Below, piece by piece: positions 52,162 through 61,682 of a DNA stretch of 64,000 nt. The position numbers and the translations under genes are program-made. The stretch's first letter is position 1. The number at the start of each line of letters is the position of its first letter. The DNA comes from JABDLO01 sp041749255 (GTDB lineage: Bacteria > Bacteroidota > Bacteroidia > Chitinophagales > Saprospiraceae): assembly GCA_041749255.1 (NCBI GenBank), contig JBGTBR010000025.1, forward strand, positions 62,001 through 126,000. Direction: 5' to 3'. The notes under the pieces were generated by a model. The model was not told where the DNA came from. It ran no database searches and saw only the letters and a program-made list of their open reading frames with translations.

Positions 52162-54108
52162 TTACACATCAATCTTTGCATATTTGGCATTTTCTTCAAT
52201 AAAAGCCCGACGCGGCGGTACTTCGTCACCCATGAGCATGGAAAAAACCCTGTCAGCTTCCTGTAGATCATCGATCGTGACCCGGCGCATCATTCGGGTA
52301 TCAGGATCCATCGTGGTTTCCCAAAGCTGATCTGCATTCATTTCTCCAAGACCTTTATAACGTTGTGTTTTAATACTTGATTCACTGCCGGTTTGTGCGA
52401 AAGTTTCAATGGCTTGTTTTCTTTCTACTTCATTCCAACAGTAAACCGATTGTTTTCCTTTCCTAACCTGATATAAGGGAGGTGCAGCGATATATATAAA
52501 GCCCTGCTCCACCAATGGACGCATATATCGGAATAAAAAGGTCAATATTAATGTAACGATGTGACTTCCATCCACATCAGCATCACACATAATGACAATT
52601 TTGTGATATCTGAGTTTTTCAATATTCAAAATCCGCTCACCATTTTTCTCTTCGATACTGACCCCCAGAGCTGTAAACATATTTTTAATCTCCTCGTTAT
52701 CGTAGATTTTGTACTCCATAGCTTTTTCTACATTGAGAATCTTTCCCCTTAAAGGCAGGATGGCCTGGAAGTTACGATCCCTTCCCATTTTTGCTGTTCC
52801 ACCAGCGGAGTCACCTTCGACGAGGAAGATCTCTGAAATAACAGGATCCGTAGAGCTGCAATCAGCTAATTTTCCTGGAAGTCCCCCTCCGGTTAACACA
52901 TTTTTTCTTTGCACTGCTTCTCTGGCCTTTCTGGCAGCGTGTCGTGCAGTGGCGGCAATGATCACTTTATCGATGATCTTTTTAGCCAAAGTTGAATTTT
53001 CTTCCAAAAAGTACTTCAGTACATCTCCTACAGCTCTCGATACGATACCGGTTACTTCAGAATTTCCGAGTTCGCCTTTGGTCTGCCCTTTAAATTGAGG
53101 CTCGGGTACTTTTACTGAAATTACAGCGGTAAGTCCTTCACGAAAATCTTCACTTGAAATTTGAAATTTCAATTTTGAAAAATATCCATTGTCATCACCG
53201 TATTTCTTAAACTCTCTTGTAATGGCTCTTCTGAATCCATTTACGTGTGTACCACCTTCCTTTGTATTGATGTTATTGACAAATGAAAATATGTTTTCCT
53301 GATATCCGAGATTATAGGTCATCGCGACTTCCACCTCTACATTTTCTTCTTTGCCGCTGATATGAATAGGTGTTTCTATAAGAGGTGTACGTGTTTCATC
53401 TAAAAATTTGACAAATTCTTTAAGGCCGCCTTCTGAGTAGTACTCAGCATGCTTAAAATTTCCATCATCATCCCGGTTTCGCTCATCTACAATCGAAAGA
53501 CGTAACCCTTTATTCAAATAGGCCATTTCTCTAAGCCTGTTGGCCAAAACTTCGTACTTGTAATTAATTTCTTCAAAGATTTGGTAATCCGCCTTGAACG
53601 ATATGGTTGTACCGGTCCTTTCACTTGTTCCGATCTCCTTCACATCAAATTTGGGTTTTCCCCTTTCGTATTCCTGGGTATAAATCTTTCCGTCTCTTTC
53701 AACGATAACCTTGACATCTTCTGATAAAGCGTTTACACAAGAGACACCTACACCATGAAGTCCTCCGGAAACTTTATATGTGTCCTTGTCAAATTTTCCT
53801 CCGGCATGCAGTATGGTCATGACCACCTCCAAAGCAGATTTATTCAGTTTTTTATGAAGATCTACCGGAATGCCTCTCCCATCATCGATAACTGTTATGT
53901 AATTGTTGTCGTGTATGATTAGCTCTATGTTAAAACAATGGCCTGCAAGGTGTTCATCAATAGAATTATCAATCACTTCCCAAACAAGATGATGCAATCC
54001 TTTCGTATCTGTACTTCCTATGTACATTGACGGTCTTTTCCTTACAGCTTCAAGCCCTTCCAATGCCTGAATATTATCGGCATCGTATTGATTTTTTATA
54101 TTACTCAT
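52162..54108 (-). CDS. gyrB: DNA gyrase subunit B
   Basis: This 648-residue type IIA topoisomerase subunit supplies the ATPase for negative supercoiling. Conserved motifs are 'EVIDNSIDEHLAGHC', 'DDGRGIPVD', 'GGLHGVGVSCVNALS', the TOPRIM 'LVEGDSAGGTAKMGRDR' and 'MCDADVDGSHI', and the C-terminal 'RYKGLGEMNADQLWETTMDP'. A -7 element TATCTTTG lies at 54143-54150 on the minus strand. The length is that of short GyrB proteins without the gamma-proteobacterial insert. Confidence 0.96.
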   Translation of the reverse strand: MSNIKNQYDADNIQALEGLEAVRKRPSMYIGSTDTKGLHHLVWEVIDNSIDEHLAGHCFNIELIIHDNNYITVIDDGRGIPVDLHKKLNKSALEVVMTILHAGGKFDKDTYKVSGGLHGVGVSCVNALSEDVKVIVERDGKIYTQEYERGKPKFDVKEIGTSERTGTTISFKADYQIFEEINYKYEVLANRLREMAYLNKGLRLSIVDERNRDDDGNFKHAEYYSEGGLKEFVKFLDETRTPLIETPIHISGKEENVEVEVAMTYNLGYQENIFSFVNNINTKEGGTHVNGFRRAITREFKKYGDDNGYFSKLKFQISSEDFREGLTAVISVKVPEPQFKGQTKGELGNSEVTGIVSRAVGDVLKYFLEENSTLAKKIIDKVIIAATARHAARKAREAVQRKNVLTGGGLPGKLADCSSTDPVISEIFLVEGDSAGGTAKMGRDRNFQAILPLRGKILNVEKAMEYKIYDNEEIKNMFTALGVSIEEKNGERILNIEKLRYHKIVIMCDADVDGSHIVTLILTFLFRYMRPLVEQGFIYIAAPPLYQVRKGKQSVYCWNEVERKQAIETFAQTGSESSIKTQRYKGLGEMNADQLWETTMDPDTRMMRRVTIDDLQEADRVFSMLMGDEVPPRRAFIEENAKYAKIDV

Positions 54109-54409
54109 TTATATGGTGTTAACTCTCGGGTTTAAAAACGTGCAAAGATACTAAAAAATGACCATTTTAGCGCTATAAATTCAATGTGAATATCACTGGA
54201 AATGAATTTACAAAGACTAAAAGTTTAATAAAATTAATTGTCCATATAATATTGATAATCAGAGCATAATTATACTCATTGCTCAATGGGATCTGCAATC
54301 TATTGTCCAAATGATCCCGGGGATTATTTGTTTTTGGTATGGTGAGATCAAAAAAAAACAGACCGGAAAGTCTGTTTTTTATTATATACACTTCTAAAAC
54401 CTTGTCAGA
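54109..54409. other. 301-bp spacer: gyrB promoter and ribosomal operon terminator
   Basis: It holds the gyrB -7 element TATCTTTG (54143-54150, minus strand) and the terminator at 54351-54380. I see nothing else in between. Confidence 0.6.
54351..54380 (-). terminator. Intrinsic terminator of the rpsF-rpsR-rplI operon
   Basis: AAACAGAC and GTCTGTTT form a stem with a six-base loop (CGGAAA on the plus strand). On the minus strand a run of T follows directly, about 30 bases after the rplI stop. The plus strand also has a T-run, so it may work both ways. Confidence 0.9.
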
Positions 54410-54856
54410 TTAATCTTCGATAAGTTCAAATTGAATGGAACCGGTAACTTCTTTATGCAATTTGAGTGTTGCTGTGTACGTTCCTAATTCCTTCACCTCT
54501 TCTGGCAATATGATCACTTTTTTATCGATATCCACGTCGAATTGTTCTTTGAGAGCCTGAGCCAATTGAATGGTATTCACAGATCCAAAAATTTTCCCAG
54601 AAGCACCAGCTTTTACGCCAATCCTCAGTGTTACATCTTTTATTTTTGCCAAAATTTCATTGTACTCATCCAGTCTTGCTGATTCCAGAGCTTCTTCTTT
54701 TGCCTTTATGGTTTCTAGTTTTTCCATATTGGTGGGGTTTGCGATAACTGCAAATCCCTGGGGTATCAAATAATTGCGGCCGTAACCATTTTTTACAGTT
54801 ACAACATCATGTTTTGAACCCAAATTATCTAAGTCTTTTAATAGTATTATTTCCAT
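54410..54856 (-). CDS. rplI: 50S ribosomal protein L9
   Basis: This 148-residue protein has the L9 N-terminal signature 'GSKHDVVTVKNGYGRNYLIPQGFA', the connecting helix and the C-terminal domain 'SVNTIQLAQALKEQFDVDIDKK'. It is third in the S6-S18-L9 operon. Confidence 0.97.
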   Translation of the reverse strand: MEIILLKDLDNLGSKHDVVTVKNGYGRNYLIPQGFAVIANPTNMEKLETIKAKEEALESARLDEYNEILAKIKDVTLRIGVKAGASGKIFGSVNTIQLAQALKEQFDVDIDKKVIILPEEVKELGTYTATLKLHKEVTGSIQFELIED

Positions 54857-54883
54857 GATTTCTTCTTAATTTATAAGTTCACA

Positions 54884-55150
54884 TTACTTCAATAAATCGG
54901 TAACATAAGGCAAAAGAGCCAGATGTCTTGCTCTTTTAATGGCCACAGCTACCTTTTTTTGATATTTCAATGAATTCCCGGTGATTCTTCTCGGAAGTAT
55001 TTTGCCTTGTTCATTGACAAATTGCAATAGAAAATCAGGATCTTTATAATCGATATGCTTAATACCAAACTTTTTAAACCGGCAATATTTCTGCCGCTTT
55101 TGTCCTAATTTGGGATTGCTTAAAAACTTTATATCATCTCTTGATGCCAT
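54884..55150 (-). CDS. rpsR: 30S ribosomal protein S18
   Basis: This 88-residue protein carries the S18 core 'IDYKDPDFLLQFVNEQGKILPRRITG' and 'YQKKVAVAIKRARHLALLPYV'. It lies between rpsF and rplI. Confidence 0.97.
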   Translation of the reverse strand: MASRDDIKFLSNPKLGQKRQKYCRFKKFGIKHIDYKDPDFLLQFVNEQGKILPRRITGNSLKYQKKVAVAIKRARHLALLPYVTDLLK

Positions 55151-55178
55151 TTTTTTTTGATTTTAGTTGTTTATCTAA

Positions 55179-55622
55179 TTATTCTTCCTCCTGAACTGCT
55201 ACAGGAACAGGCTTAGGTGCAACCATAGCAGGTTTTGCTTCAACAGGAACTGGAGCGGGAGCAGGTTTTGTTCTTCCTCCTCTTTTTTTACCGATAAGTC
55301 CGTTTCTTTTGTCCTCATTAAATTTTACACCATACTTGTCCAATTTAATGGAAAGAAATCTCATTACTCTTTCGTCTCTTTTTAAAGCCAATTCAAGCTT
55401 AGGAATAATGTTGTAAACAGGCGAGATAAATTCGAAACTGAAATAAACGCCAGAAGATCTTTTGTTAATGGGGTAAGCTAATTGCTTAAGACCCATTTCC
55501 TCAAAGTGTATGATCTCACAATTGTCATTTTTTAGTAAGTCTTCATACGCTTGAGCTGTCGATTTAATTTCATCGCCTGACAGCACGGGATCGACGATGA
55601 AAGTCACTTCATAATTTTGCAT
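55179..55622 (-). CDS. rpsF: 30S ribosomal protein S6
   Basis: This 147-residue S6 has the normal ferredoxin-like domain ('QNYEVTFIVDPVLSGDEIKS', 'LAYPINKRSSGVYFSFEF', 'DERVMRFLSIKLDKYGVKFN'), followed by a basic stretch and a Pro-Ala-Val-rich acidic tail of about 30 residues that typical S6 proteins of other phyla lack. A -7 element TATCTTTG lies at 55672-55679. It heads the operon with rpsR and rplI. Confidence 0.96.
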   Translation of the reverse strand: MQNYEVTFIVDPVLSGDEIKSTAQAYEDLLKNDNCEIIHFEEMGLKQLAYPINKRSSGVYFSFEFISPVYNIIPKLELALKRDERVMRFLSIKLDKYGVKFNEDKRNGLIGKKRGGRTKPAPAPVPVEAKPAMVAPKPVPVAVQEEE

Positions 55623-55671
55623 TTCTTTTTTAGAAGTTAATTGTTTATAAATAAATGTTTAAAAAGGGCTG

Positions 55672-55679
55672 CAAAGATA
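55672..55679 (-). promoter_or_regulatory. -7 element of the rpsF operon
   Basis: TATCTTTG on the minus strand matches the Bacteroidota -7 consensus and lies 50 bases before the rpsF ATG. The -33 box is not clear. Confidence 0.6.
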
Positions 55680-55904
55680 AGTTTTTTTATAAAACTTAAG
55701 CTAGTCCTGCAAGTTATTTTTTATAAGTACCCGATAAAGGGAATAAATGCTATGCTTTTTGATTAGAGGAGGTGATTTTTAGTTTTATAAGATGTATTTG
55801 TGTATTGAATAATTTATCTTTGTGCGTTATTTTAAAATCCCTTTACCCTGGGGTGACAAGTATTTCATCTTTTATATAATTAATTAAAAACAAACACATT
55901 CGAA

Positions 55905-56384
55905 ATGAGAAGTTTTGTAGTATTATTGATAGCCATGGGGGTGCTTTTTTCTTGCAAAGAAAAAGACACTTCTACAGTTGAAGATGCTAATTTATTTGGT
56001 AAGGAACTTTCAAATATAGAACTTACTGAATTGTCAAACCTTTATGTCAAAATCAATGACGAAGGAGAGATCGCACCGGTTAAGTTAAAGGCAAAGGTTA
56101 CTTCTGTATGCCAAATGAAAGGATGTTGGATGACCATCGCCTCAGATGATCAACCAGAAAAGTCATTCCATGTCAATTTTGAGGATTACGGCTTTTTTGT
56201 TCCCAAGGATATTTCAGGCAGAGAAGTTATTTTAGAAGGAAAAGCTTTTAAGGAAGTTACCAGTGTCGATGAGTTAAGGCATTATGCTGAAGATGAAGGT
56301 AAATCTGAAGCAGAAATCGCTTCTATCACAGAACCAGTAGAAAAATATAAGTTTACTGCTACAGGTGTCAGGTTATTGGATTAA
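55905..56384 (+). CDS. DUF4920 lipoprotein
   Basis: This 159-residue exported protein has a lipoprotein signal ending LFSC (Cys17). The DUF4920 core includes 'KAKVTSVCQMKGCWMTIASDD' and 'VNFEDYGFFVPKDISGREVILEG'. The two cysteines in that core are conserved in the family and may bind a metal. TATCTTTG at 55815-55822 is a candidate -7 element. Its stop is only three bases from that of the convergent TPR gene. Confidence 0.88.
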   Translation: MRSFVVLLIAMGVLFSCKEKDTSTVEDANLFGKELSNIELTELSNLYVKINDEGEIAPVKLKAKVTSVCQMKGCWMTIASDDQPEKSFHVNFEDYGFFVPKDISGREVILEGKAFKEVTSVDELRHYAEDEGKSEAEIASITEPVEKYKFTATGVRLLD

Positions 56385-56387
56385 TTT

Positions 56388-57881
56388 TTATTTCGAAAAC
56401 TTTTGTCTTTCTGTTTCTTCTATTCTAAGTTTGGCTGATTTCGCCTTTTGGTGTAAACTGTTGGCATATTGATCAGGGGAAAAAGAAAGACAAAGTTTTA
56501 TATAGTCAAGAGCTTGACTGAGTTTATTGTTTTTTTCTAAGATTAATGCCATTTGCAAAGCACTATTGCAGAGATAATAAGATTTCTTTTCGGAAGATTG
56601 AAGGGTTTGTGCATAGTAATTTATGGCTTCATTTTCTTTGTGTAATTCATGGCAAATCCTGCCCATTCTATAATTATATTCTAATTGATGAGCGCCATTG
56701 GTATACTTGTCCTGCTTATCATTCAATACCTGGTAGGCTTTATTTAAAAAGTTTCCATCAAACAACAACCTGGCTTTTAACAAATCTTTATCTGGAATAA
56801 TACCTGACCTGGCTTCAGATAGTGCTTGTTTATCCTCATCAATCAGATCATATCCTTCATTCTTAATTCTATTCATATAGTATTGATACCCATTGATATC
56901 GTCTTCGATGACCCAATGATACCAGGCCATTTTCTGCAATGCCTCCTTAATGTAATGACGACCATTAAAATTTTTAATAAAAGATTCCAGATATACTTTT
57001 GATCCTTTATCCAGTTGATATAATTTTAATTTTCCCAGGACGAAACTTAGATAGTGAAATTCTATATAATCTTTTCCTTTAGGCCTTTCGGAAAGTATTT
57101 TAATGGCCAGATCATTTTTTCCATTTTTCAACGCCATGTTTGCCGTAACAAAACTGATGAGTGGATTATCGGTACGACCTGGAAAAGATTTTTCAAGAAT
57201 ACTTTGAGCTTCTTCTTTTCTGTTATTTTGGTAATACAGAATGTAGGCGTAAATGATGGCAATTTCATCTTTAAATATGGAACCTTCATTTTTTGAATGG
57301 TCATAGACAAATTTTGCTTCCCGCGTCCCTTTTACAATTGAACTTTCAATTCCGAAGAGAAATCTAACCACTCCCGGTATCGATTGTGCCAATACTCGTA
57401 TTATACTCAAAGATTTGTATGTATTAGCAAATTGAGGGAACAGCTTTTTATTTTCCTCCAATAATATATATGCGCTGTACACTTCGCGTGTTGCGGTAAA
57501 TTTTTGCCCAAATTTCAATCTGACCAACGCCCAATGTAGGTGAATTTCTGCCTGACAAAATCTAAAAAACGGATCATTTTTGTCTCCCTTTTTTATTTGT
57601 TCAAGCCTCAGATTTTTATTTTTTTCCAGGAATTTGAATTGATCCTCTTCTTCTCTTATGAATATTTCAAAAAAATCAATGTAGTTTTCTATATGATACA
57701 CCAATAAATTATAGGGATCTTTTTCCTTTATTAATTTGATTTTGACTCTGGCTTTTTCGTGTCGAAGACTGGATGCATAGGTGTATGCTTCCTTTATGTC
57801 ATCATTTGGTGTAAAATGATATTGCCCGGAAAGCATAGCCGGAAAACATACTATAAAAAGTAAAAACCATTTATACAACAT
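56388..57881 (-). CDS. Secreted TPR-like repeat protein
   Basis: This 497-residue protein has a signal peptide ('MLYKWFLLFIVCFPAMLSG') followed by an all-helical array with TPR-like units, clearest near the C-terminus ('YNYRMGRICHELHKENEAINYYAQ', 'ALQMALILEKNNKLSQALDYIKLCLSFSP'). It has no enzymatic motif. A role as a scaffold in the envelope is likely; I do not recognise a named family. Confidence 0.75.
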   Translation of the reverse strand: MLYKWFLLFIVCFPAMLSGQYHFTPNDDIKEAYTYASSLRHEKARVKIKLIKEKDPYNLLVYHIENYIDFFEIFIREEEDQFKFLEKNKNLRLEQIKKGDKNDPFFRFCQAEIHLHWALVRLKFGQKFTATREVYSAYILLEENKKLFPQFANTYKSLSIIRVLAQSIPGVVRFLFGIESSIVKGTREAKFVYDHSKNEGSIFKDEIAIIYAYILYYQNNRKEEAQSILEKSFPGRTDNPLISFVTANMALKNGKNDLAIKILSERPKGKDYIEFHYLSFVLGKLKLYQLDKGSKVYLESFIKNFNGRHYIKEALQKMAWYHWVIEDDINGYQYYMNRIKNEGYDLIDEDKQALSEARSGIIPDKDLLKARLLFDGNFLNKAYQVLNDKQDKYTNGAHQLEYNYRMGRICHELHKENEAINYYAQTLQSSEKKSYYLCNSALQMALILEKNNKLSQALDYIKLCLSFSPDQYANSLHQKAKSAKLRIEETERQKFSK

Positions 57882-58190
57882 GAAAAAAATAATTCGGTAC
57901 TAACCTATAATCCGGTTTTGAGCGTTTAGGTTTTCGCGTTCGGCAGGATTTTGCCTTCAGCAAGTCGAAAGTCCCAAGGTCTCAAAGTCGGAAAGTCGGA
58001 GGTCGGAAGCTTAAACAGTAAACGGAGAACTGTGAGCAGTGAACGGTCAGAAGCATTAAGAAGTGAAAGACAATTGCTAAATGCTGATTGCGAACATCGA
58101 ATGCCAAATGCAAATGGCTAAAAGCTAAGTTAGCTACCAGCTACCAACTACGAGTTATTAAGGTCGAAGGTCAGAAGGCTGAGGTCTTTT
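57882..58190. other. 309-bp spacer of repeat words
   Basis: The spacer shows TTTTCGCGTTCGGCAGG, AAGTCCCAAGGTCTCAAAGTC, AGTAAACGGAGAACTGTG with GCAGTGAACGG, and GCAAATGGCTAAAAGC-type words in succession, up to the end of the zinc-ribbon gene. No gene is seen. Confidence 0.7.
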
Positions 58191-58937
58191 TTATTTAGAT
58201 TCACCCATAATGCTTTCGTCTATCAATACTCTTCCACAGTGTTCGCAAGCAATAATGTCTTTCATGGTTCCTATTTCTATTTGAGTTTGGGGCGGTATGA
58301 GGTTAAAACATCCACCACAAGCTCCCCGCTCAACTGTAACTACAGCCAATCCATTCCTGTATGTTTTTCTGATTTTATCGTAAGACCTCATCAGTCGGGT
58401 TTCAATATTTTTTCTTGCGCTTTCTGATTGTTTACTCAGTTTTTCTTCCTCCTTTTCAGTTTTGGAAATAATTTCTGAAAGCTCAACTTTCTTGGTTTCG
58501 AGATCTGCTTTTCTTTTATCCAGTTTTTCCTGAGTGGAGTCCAGGGTTTCCACTTTAGTTACTTTTATTGCGGTAGTTTCCCTGATTTTTTTCTCAGAAA
58601 GTTGGATTTCGAGCTTTTGCATTTCAATTTCCTTAGTCAGGGCATCGTATTCGCGGTTATTTTTTACATTATCCAGCTGTTTTTCGTAGCGGCCTATGAG
58701 GGTTTCTGATTGAGTAATATTGGCTCTGTGATTTAATATTTCTTTTTCAAGGCTGTCTACAGAGGCTTGAATTTTATTAAGTCTCGTTTCCAGACCTGCT
58801 ATTTCGTCTTCCAGGTCATTTACTTCTATTGGCAATTCTCCTTTCAAAATAGATATTTCATCTTTTTTTGAGTCGATGGATTGGAGCAGATATAATTGTC
58901 TTAATTTATCTGCAATGGTTATTTCTTTTACCGCCAT
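58191..58937 (-). CDS. Coiled-coil zinc-ribbon protein (DUF164/CdsZ-like)
   Basis: This 248-residue protein is a long coiled coil (about residues 20-180) followed by a C4 zinc ribbon: 'CGGCFNLIPP' and 'CEHCGRVLI'. Proteins of this design (zf-RING_7/DUF164) often neighbour Nif3 genes, as here, two bases downstream of the Nif3 stop. The function is uncertain. Confidence 0.88.
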   Translation of the reverse strand: MAVKEITIADKLRQLYLLQSIDSKKDEISILKGELPIEVNDLEDEIAGLETRLNKIQASVDSLEKEILNHRANITQSETLIGRYEKQLDNVKNNREYDALTKEIEMQKLEIQLSEKKIRETTAIKVTKVETLDSTQEKLDKRKADLETKKVELSEIISKTEKEEEKLSKQSESARKNIETRLMRSYDKIRKTYRNGLAVVTVERGACGGCFNLIPPQTQIEIGTMKDIIACEHCGRVLIDESIMGESK

Positions 58938-58939
58938 TT

Positions 58940-59737
58940 TTATAGATATTTTATAGGATTAGTGTTCGTTTTTGTATAATGGGCTGCAAAGTTACGAAAA
59001 TTCTTTTTTATTAAATCATATAATAATTCAATTGTAAATTGTTCACTTTCGTAATGTCCTATGTCTACCATGATAATCTGATTATTCGCATCAAAAAACT
59101 GATGATATTTTATGTCAGCAGTAATAAAAACATCAGCATTTTTATTAATCGCTTCCTGAAGCAAGAAGCTGCCACTACCTCCGCAAATGGCAATTTTATG
59201 GACTGTCTCGTTGATAATACGTGTGTATTTTACACAACTGGAATTCATTTTTATTTTGACTTCTTGCAAAAACGATAAGGCATCTTGTGGTTCATGCAAA
59301 TAGCCAAAAACACCAGACCCAACAAAATAGTCAGTGTGCATGGAAGCTTTAATTATTAGAGGCTCTATGTCGGAAACACCCAGTTTCTCTGCAATTTTAC
59401 TATTTACACCATTTTCTATGACGTTGTCCAAATTGGTATGTACAGCAATAATGGCTATATTATGTTGAATTGCCTTAATCAGGCTTTTTTCTACATAGTG
59501 TTCTCCAGTCAGTTTTTTTAATCCTGTGAATAATATGGGGTGGTGAGATAGTACCACATTACACCCTAATTCAATGGCCTCTTCTATGACAGAAGGTACA
59601 GCATCCAATGCAATGAGAATACCTGTTGCTTCCATTTCAGGCGAACCGGTCAGGAGACCAGAATTATCATACTTTTCCTGTAAATCAAAGGGAGCAATGC
59701 TTTCTAAAAACTCCATAATCTCTTTAACCAGAATCAT
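58940..59737 (-). CDS. Nif3-like dinuclear metal centre protein (short form)
   Basis: This 265-residue NIF3/DUF34 protein has metal ligands in 'VVLSHHPILFTGLKKL' and near the end in 'MVDIGHYESEQFT', and 'AVHTNLDNVIENGVN' in between. Many Bacteroidota homologues are about 365 residues because of a PII-like insert; this one lacks it and resembles the short bacterial form. It is coupled to the zinc-ribbon gene. Confidence 0.9.
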   Translation of the reverse strand: MILVKEIMEFLESIAPFDLQEKYDNSGLLTGSPEMEATGILIALDAVPSVIEEAIELGCNVVLSHHPILFTGLKKLTGEHYVEKSLIKAIQHNIAIIAVHTNLDNVIENGVNSKIAEKLGVSDIEPLIIKASMHTDYFVGSGVFGYLHEPQDALSFLQEVKIKMNSSCVKYTRIINETVHKIAICGGSGSFLLQEAINKNADVFITADIKYHQFFDANNQIIMVDIGHYESEQFTIELLYDLIKKNFRNFAAHYTKTNTNPIKYL

Positions 59738-59884
59738 TTTTTACGCTTTTACTTTATTTGATGGCTAAGCATTTTTATCAGATTTTTTCAATACCCTGGC
59801 CATCTTTTGTATAACAGGCCCTCTTCCCTCTCAAAATCGACCCTCAAATGAAATGTGGGGATGGGCTATTTAATCTCAAAAACT

Positions 59885-60379
59885 TCATTTCTGAGAAGTT
59901 GTTATTTTTTCAATCCATGAAGTAGTCGAATAACCTTTTAATAAAGGAAGGATCACTACTTTTCCACCGGCATTTTCCACTATCTCTTTGCCTATTACTT
60001 CTTCAATTCGATAATCTCCACCTTTGACCAATACATCCGGCACTATTGCTTTAATGAGTTGCAATGGATCTTTTTCATCAAAAACAATGATGTAATCCAC
60101 TACCTCCAATGAACCTAACATCAATAGCCTGTCTTTTTGTTTTGTTATTGGCCGACCAGAACCCTTCAATTGGCTTACAGACCGATCACTATTTACCCCT
60201 ACAACGAGAATATCTCCCAGAGCAGAAGCTTGTGTTAAACCATAGACGTGCCCAGGATGGAGACAATCAAAACAACCGTTGGTAAATACGATCTCAAGAC
60301 CCAACATTTTGTGTCTTTCTAATGCTTTTACAGCTTCATTGATATTGGGAAGAATTTTAGATTGCAATTTTTGAGTCAT
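59885..60379 (-). CDS. rfaE2: Heptose 1-phosphate adenylyltransferase (RfaE2)
   Basis: This 164-residue nucleotidyltransferase of the cytidylyltransferase fold has 'FTNGCFDCLHPGHVYGL' (HxGH) near residue 33 and 'LKGYSTTSWIEKI' at the end. It corresponds to the C-terminal half of HldE and makes ADP-heptose for lipopolysaccharide. The kinase half is not in the window. It overlaps the upstream membrane-protein gene by four bases (ATGA). Confidence 0.88.
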   Translation of the reverse strand: MTQKLQSKILPNINEAVKALERHKMLGLEIVFTNGCFDCLHPGHVYGLTQASALGDILVVGVNSDRSVSQLKGSGRPITKQKDRLLMLGSLEVVDYIIVFDEKDPLQLIKAIVPDVLVKGGDYRIEEVIGKEIVENAGGKVVILPLLKGYSTTSWIEKITTSQK

Positions 60380-61428
60380 CGGTTACGATTGTACATGGGC
60401 AAAAGTAGAAAAGCCAACAATCCGAAAGAAACGGTGCACAACAACTGTACTGCAAAGAAAAGCATATTGGCAAATGAAAATGCATCGGTAGCATTTATTC
60501 CATATATTACCAATGCCTCAGACACAAAATACTGATAGGTACCCATACCTCCAGGTGTTGGAAATAATACCCCAATAGCGCCAAACACAAAGGTCAGTAA
60601 ACCCGCCAGTGGAGATAAGTCTGAAGTAGCTTCTAGTGCAAAGAAGGCCAAATAGGTCATGAGATAATACATGAACCATATATTGACAGAATGGAAAATA
60701 AAAAGACCGGGATGTTTTACCTTTCGAATGCTTTTTATGCCATCCAGAAAACCCGAAATCAGATTCCTTATTTTTCTTCCTGCCACAGTGTGCATTCCCC
60801 ATTGACGTTTCTTAAACAGAATGATTAAACCGGTTATTCCGCTCACGATCAGGAGTAATATCCAAAACCACGTCCAAAGGGATGAACCAGACTCTGCGGT
60901 AATATTCAAGTTTTCAATAAAATAAGAGTACATGGTATTAAATGACAAAGCAAAAGCCAATAAAACGGCCAGTAACAGTGACATTACATCGATTGTTCTG
61001 TCAACAAAAATGGTTCCCAATACTTTTTGAACGGGGATTTTTTCATACCTGGATAAAAGACCGGCTCTGACGAGTTCTCCAGATCTGGGAATTCCCAAAT
61101 TGGCAAGGTAAGCTGCCATTATTGATCCAACACTGTTGATCAACCTGGGTTTATGTGCTATAGGCTCTAATAACAAATGCCACCTCAATGCCCTGCTAAT
61201 ATTACTGATCATGAATAGAACCAGGATGATAAAAAGAACTCCTTTGTTGGCCAGGGTGATATCTTTCCAAATTTTCTTCGACAAGCTGCAGTCTTCAACA
61301 GCTATGCCATTGAGTTGACACTCCAATAGGTAATTGGATTGCTGTTTGCTATATACCATAAATAGGATGACCAACCCAATTGCAAAAAATAAGGCAATTC
61401 TTAAAGTGGTTCTAATTAATGGATTCAA
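60376..61428 (-). CDS. Flippase-like / LPG-synthase-type membrane protein (UPF0104)
   Basis: This 350-residue polytopic protein has about eight hydrophobic segments and the family strings 'NISRALRWHLLLEPI', 'LGIPRSGELVRAGLL' and 'LLFPTPGGMGTYQYF'. The family includes lysylphosphatidylglycerol synthase membrane domains and proteins of glycolipid transport. An in-frame TGA just upstream makes TTG (61428) the likely start. It is coupled to rfaE2, which hints at an envelope lipid role. Confidence 0.86.
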   Translation of the reverse strand: MNPLIRTTLRIALFFAIGLVILFMVYSKQQSNYLLECQLNGIAVEDCSLSKKIWKDITLANKGVLFIILVLFMISNISRALRWHLLLEPIAHKPRLINSVGSIMAAYLANLGIPRSGELVRAGLLSRYEKIPVQKVLGTIFVDRTIDVMSLLLAVLLAFALSFNTMYSYFIENLNITAESGSSLWTWFWILLLIVSGITGLIILFKKRQWGMHTVAGRKIRNLISGFLDGIKSIRKVKHPGLFIFHSVNIWFMYYLMTYLAFFALEATSDLSPLAGLLTFVFGAIGVLFPTPGGMGTYQYFVSEALVIYGINATDAFSFANMLFFAVQLLCTVSFGLLAFLLLPMYNRNR

Positions 61429-61682
61429 TCAAAATGAATTATTGTGAAACTACAATCTTTCTTAACCATATGCAGCTGTAAGTACAGTGGGGTAAAAGTA
61501 ATAAATATGTGTTTATAGTGCGATAAAATAACCACTAAGTGTTTCTCTGTGTCGCTTCAAGTATATTCAAGTCGACCGGGGGCATGATCTTTTTCCAACC
61601 TGTTTTCGAAAAAATCTTAGCATGGATTGTACTGGATAATATGCATCCTCAGCAGATAAGCCTTGAATGGTGGCAGAATTTT

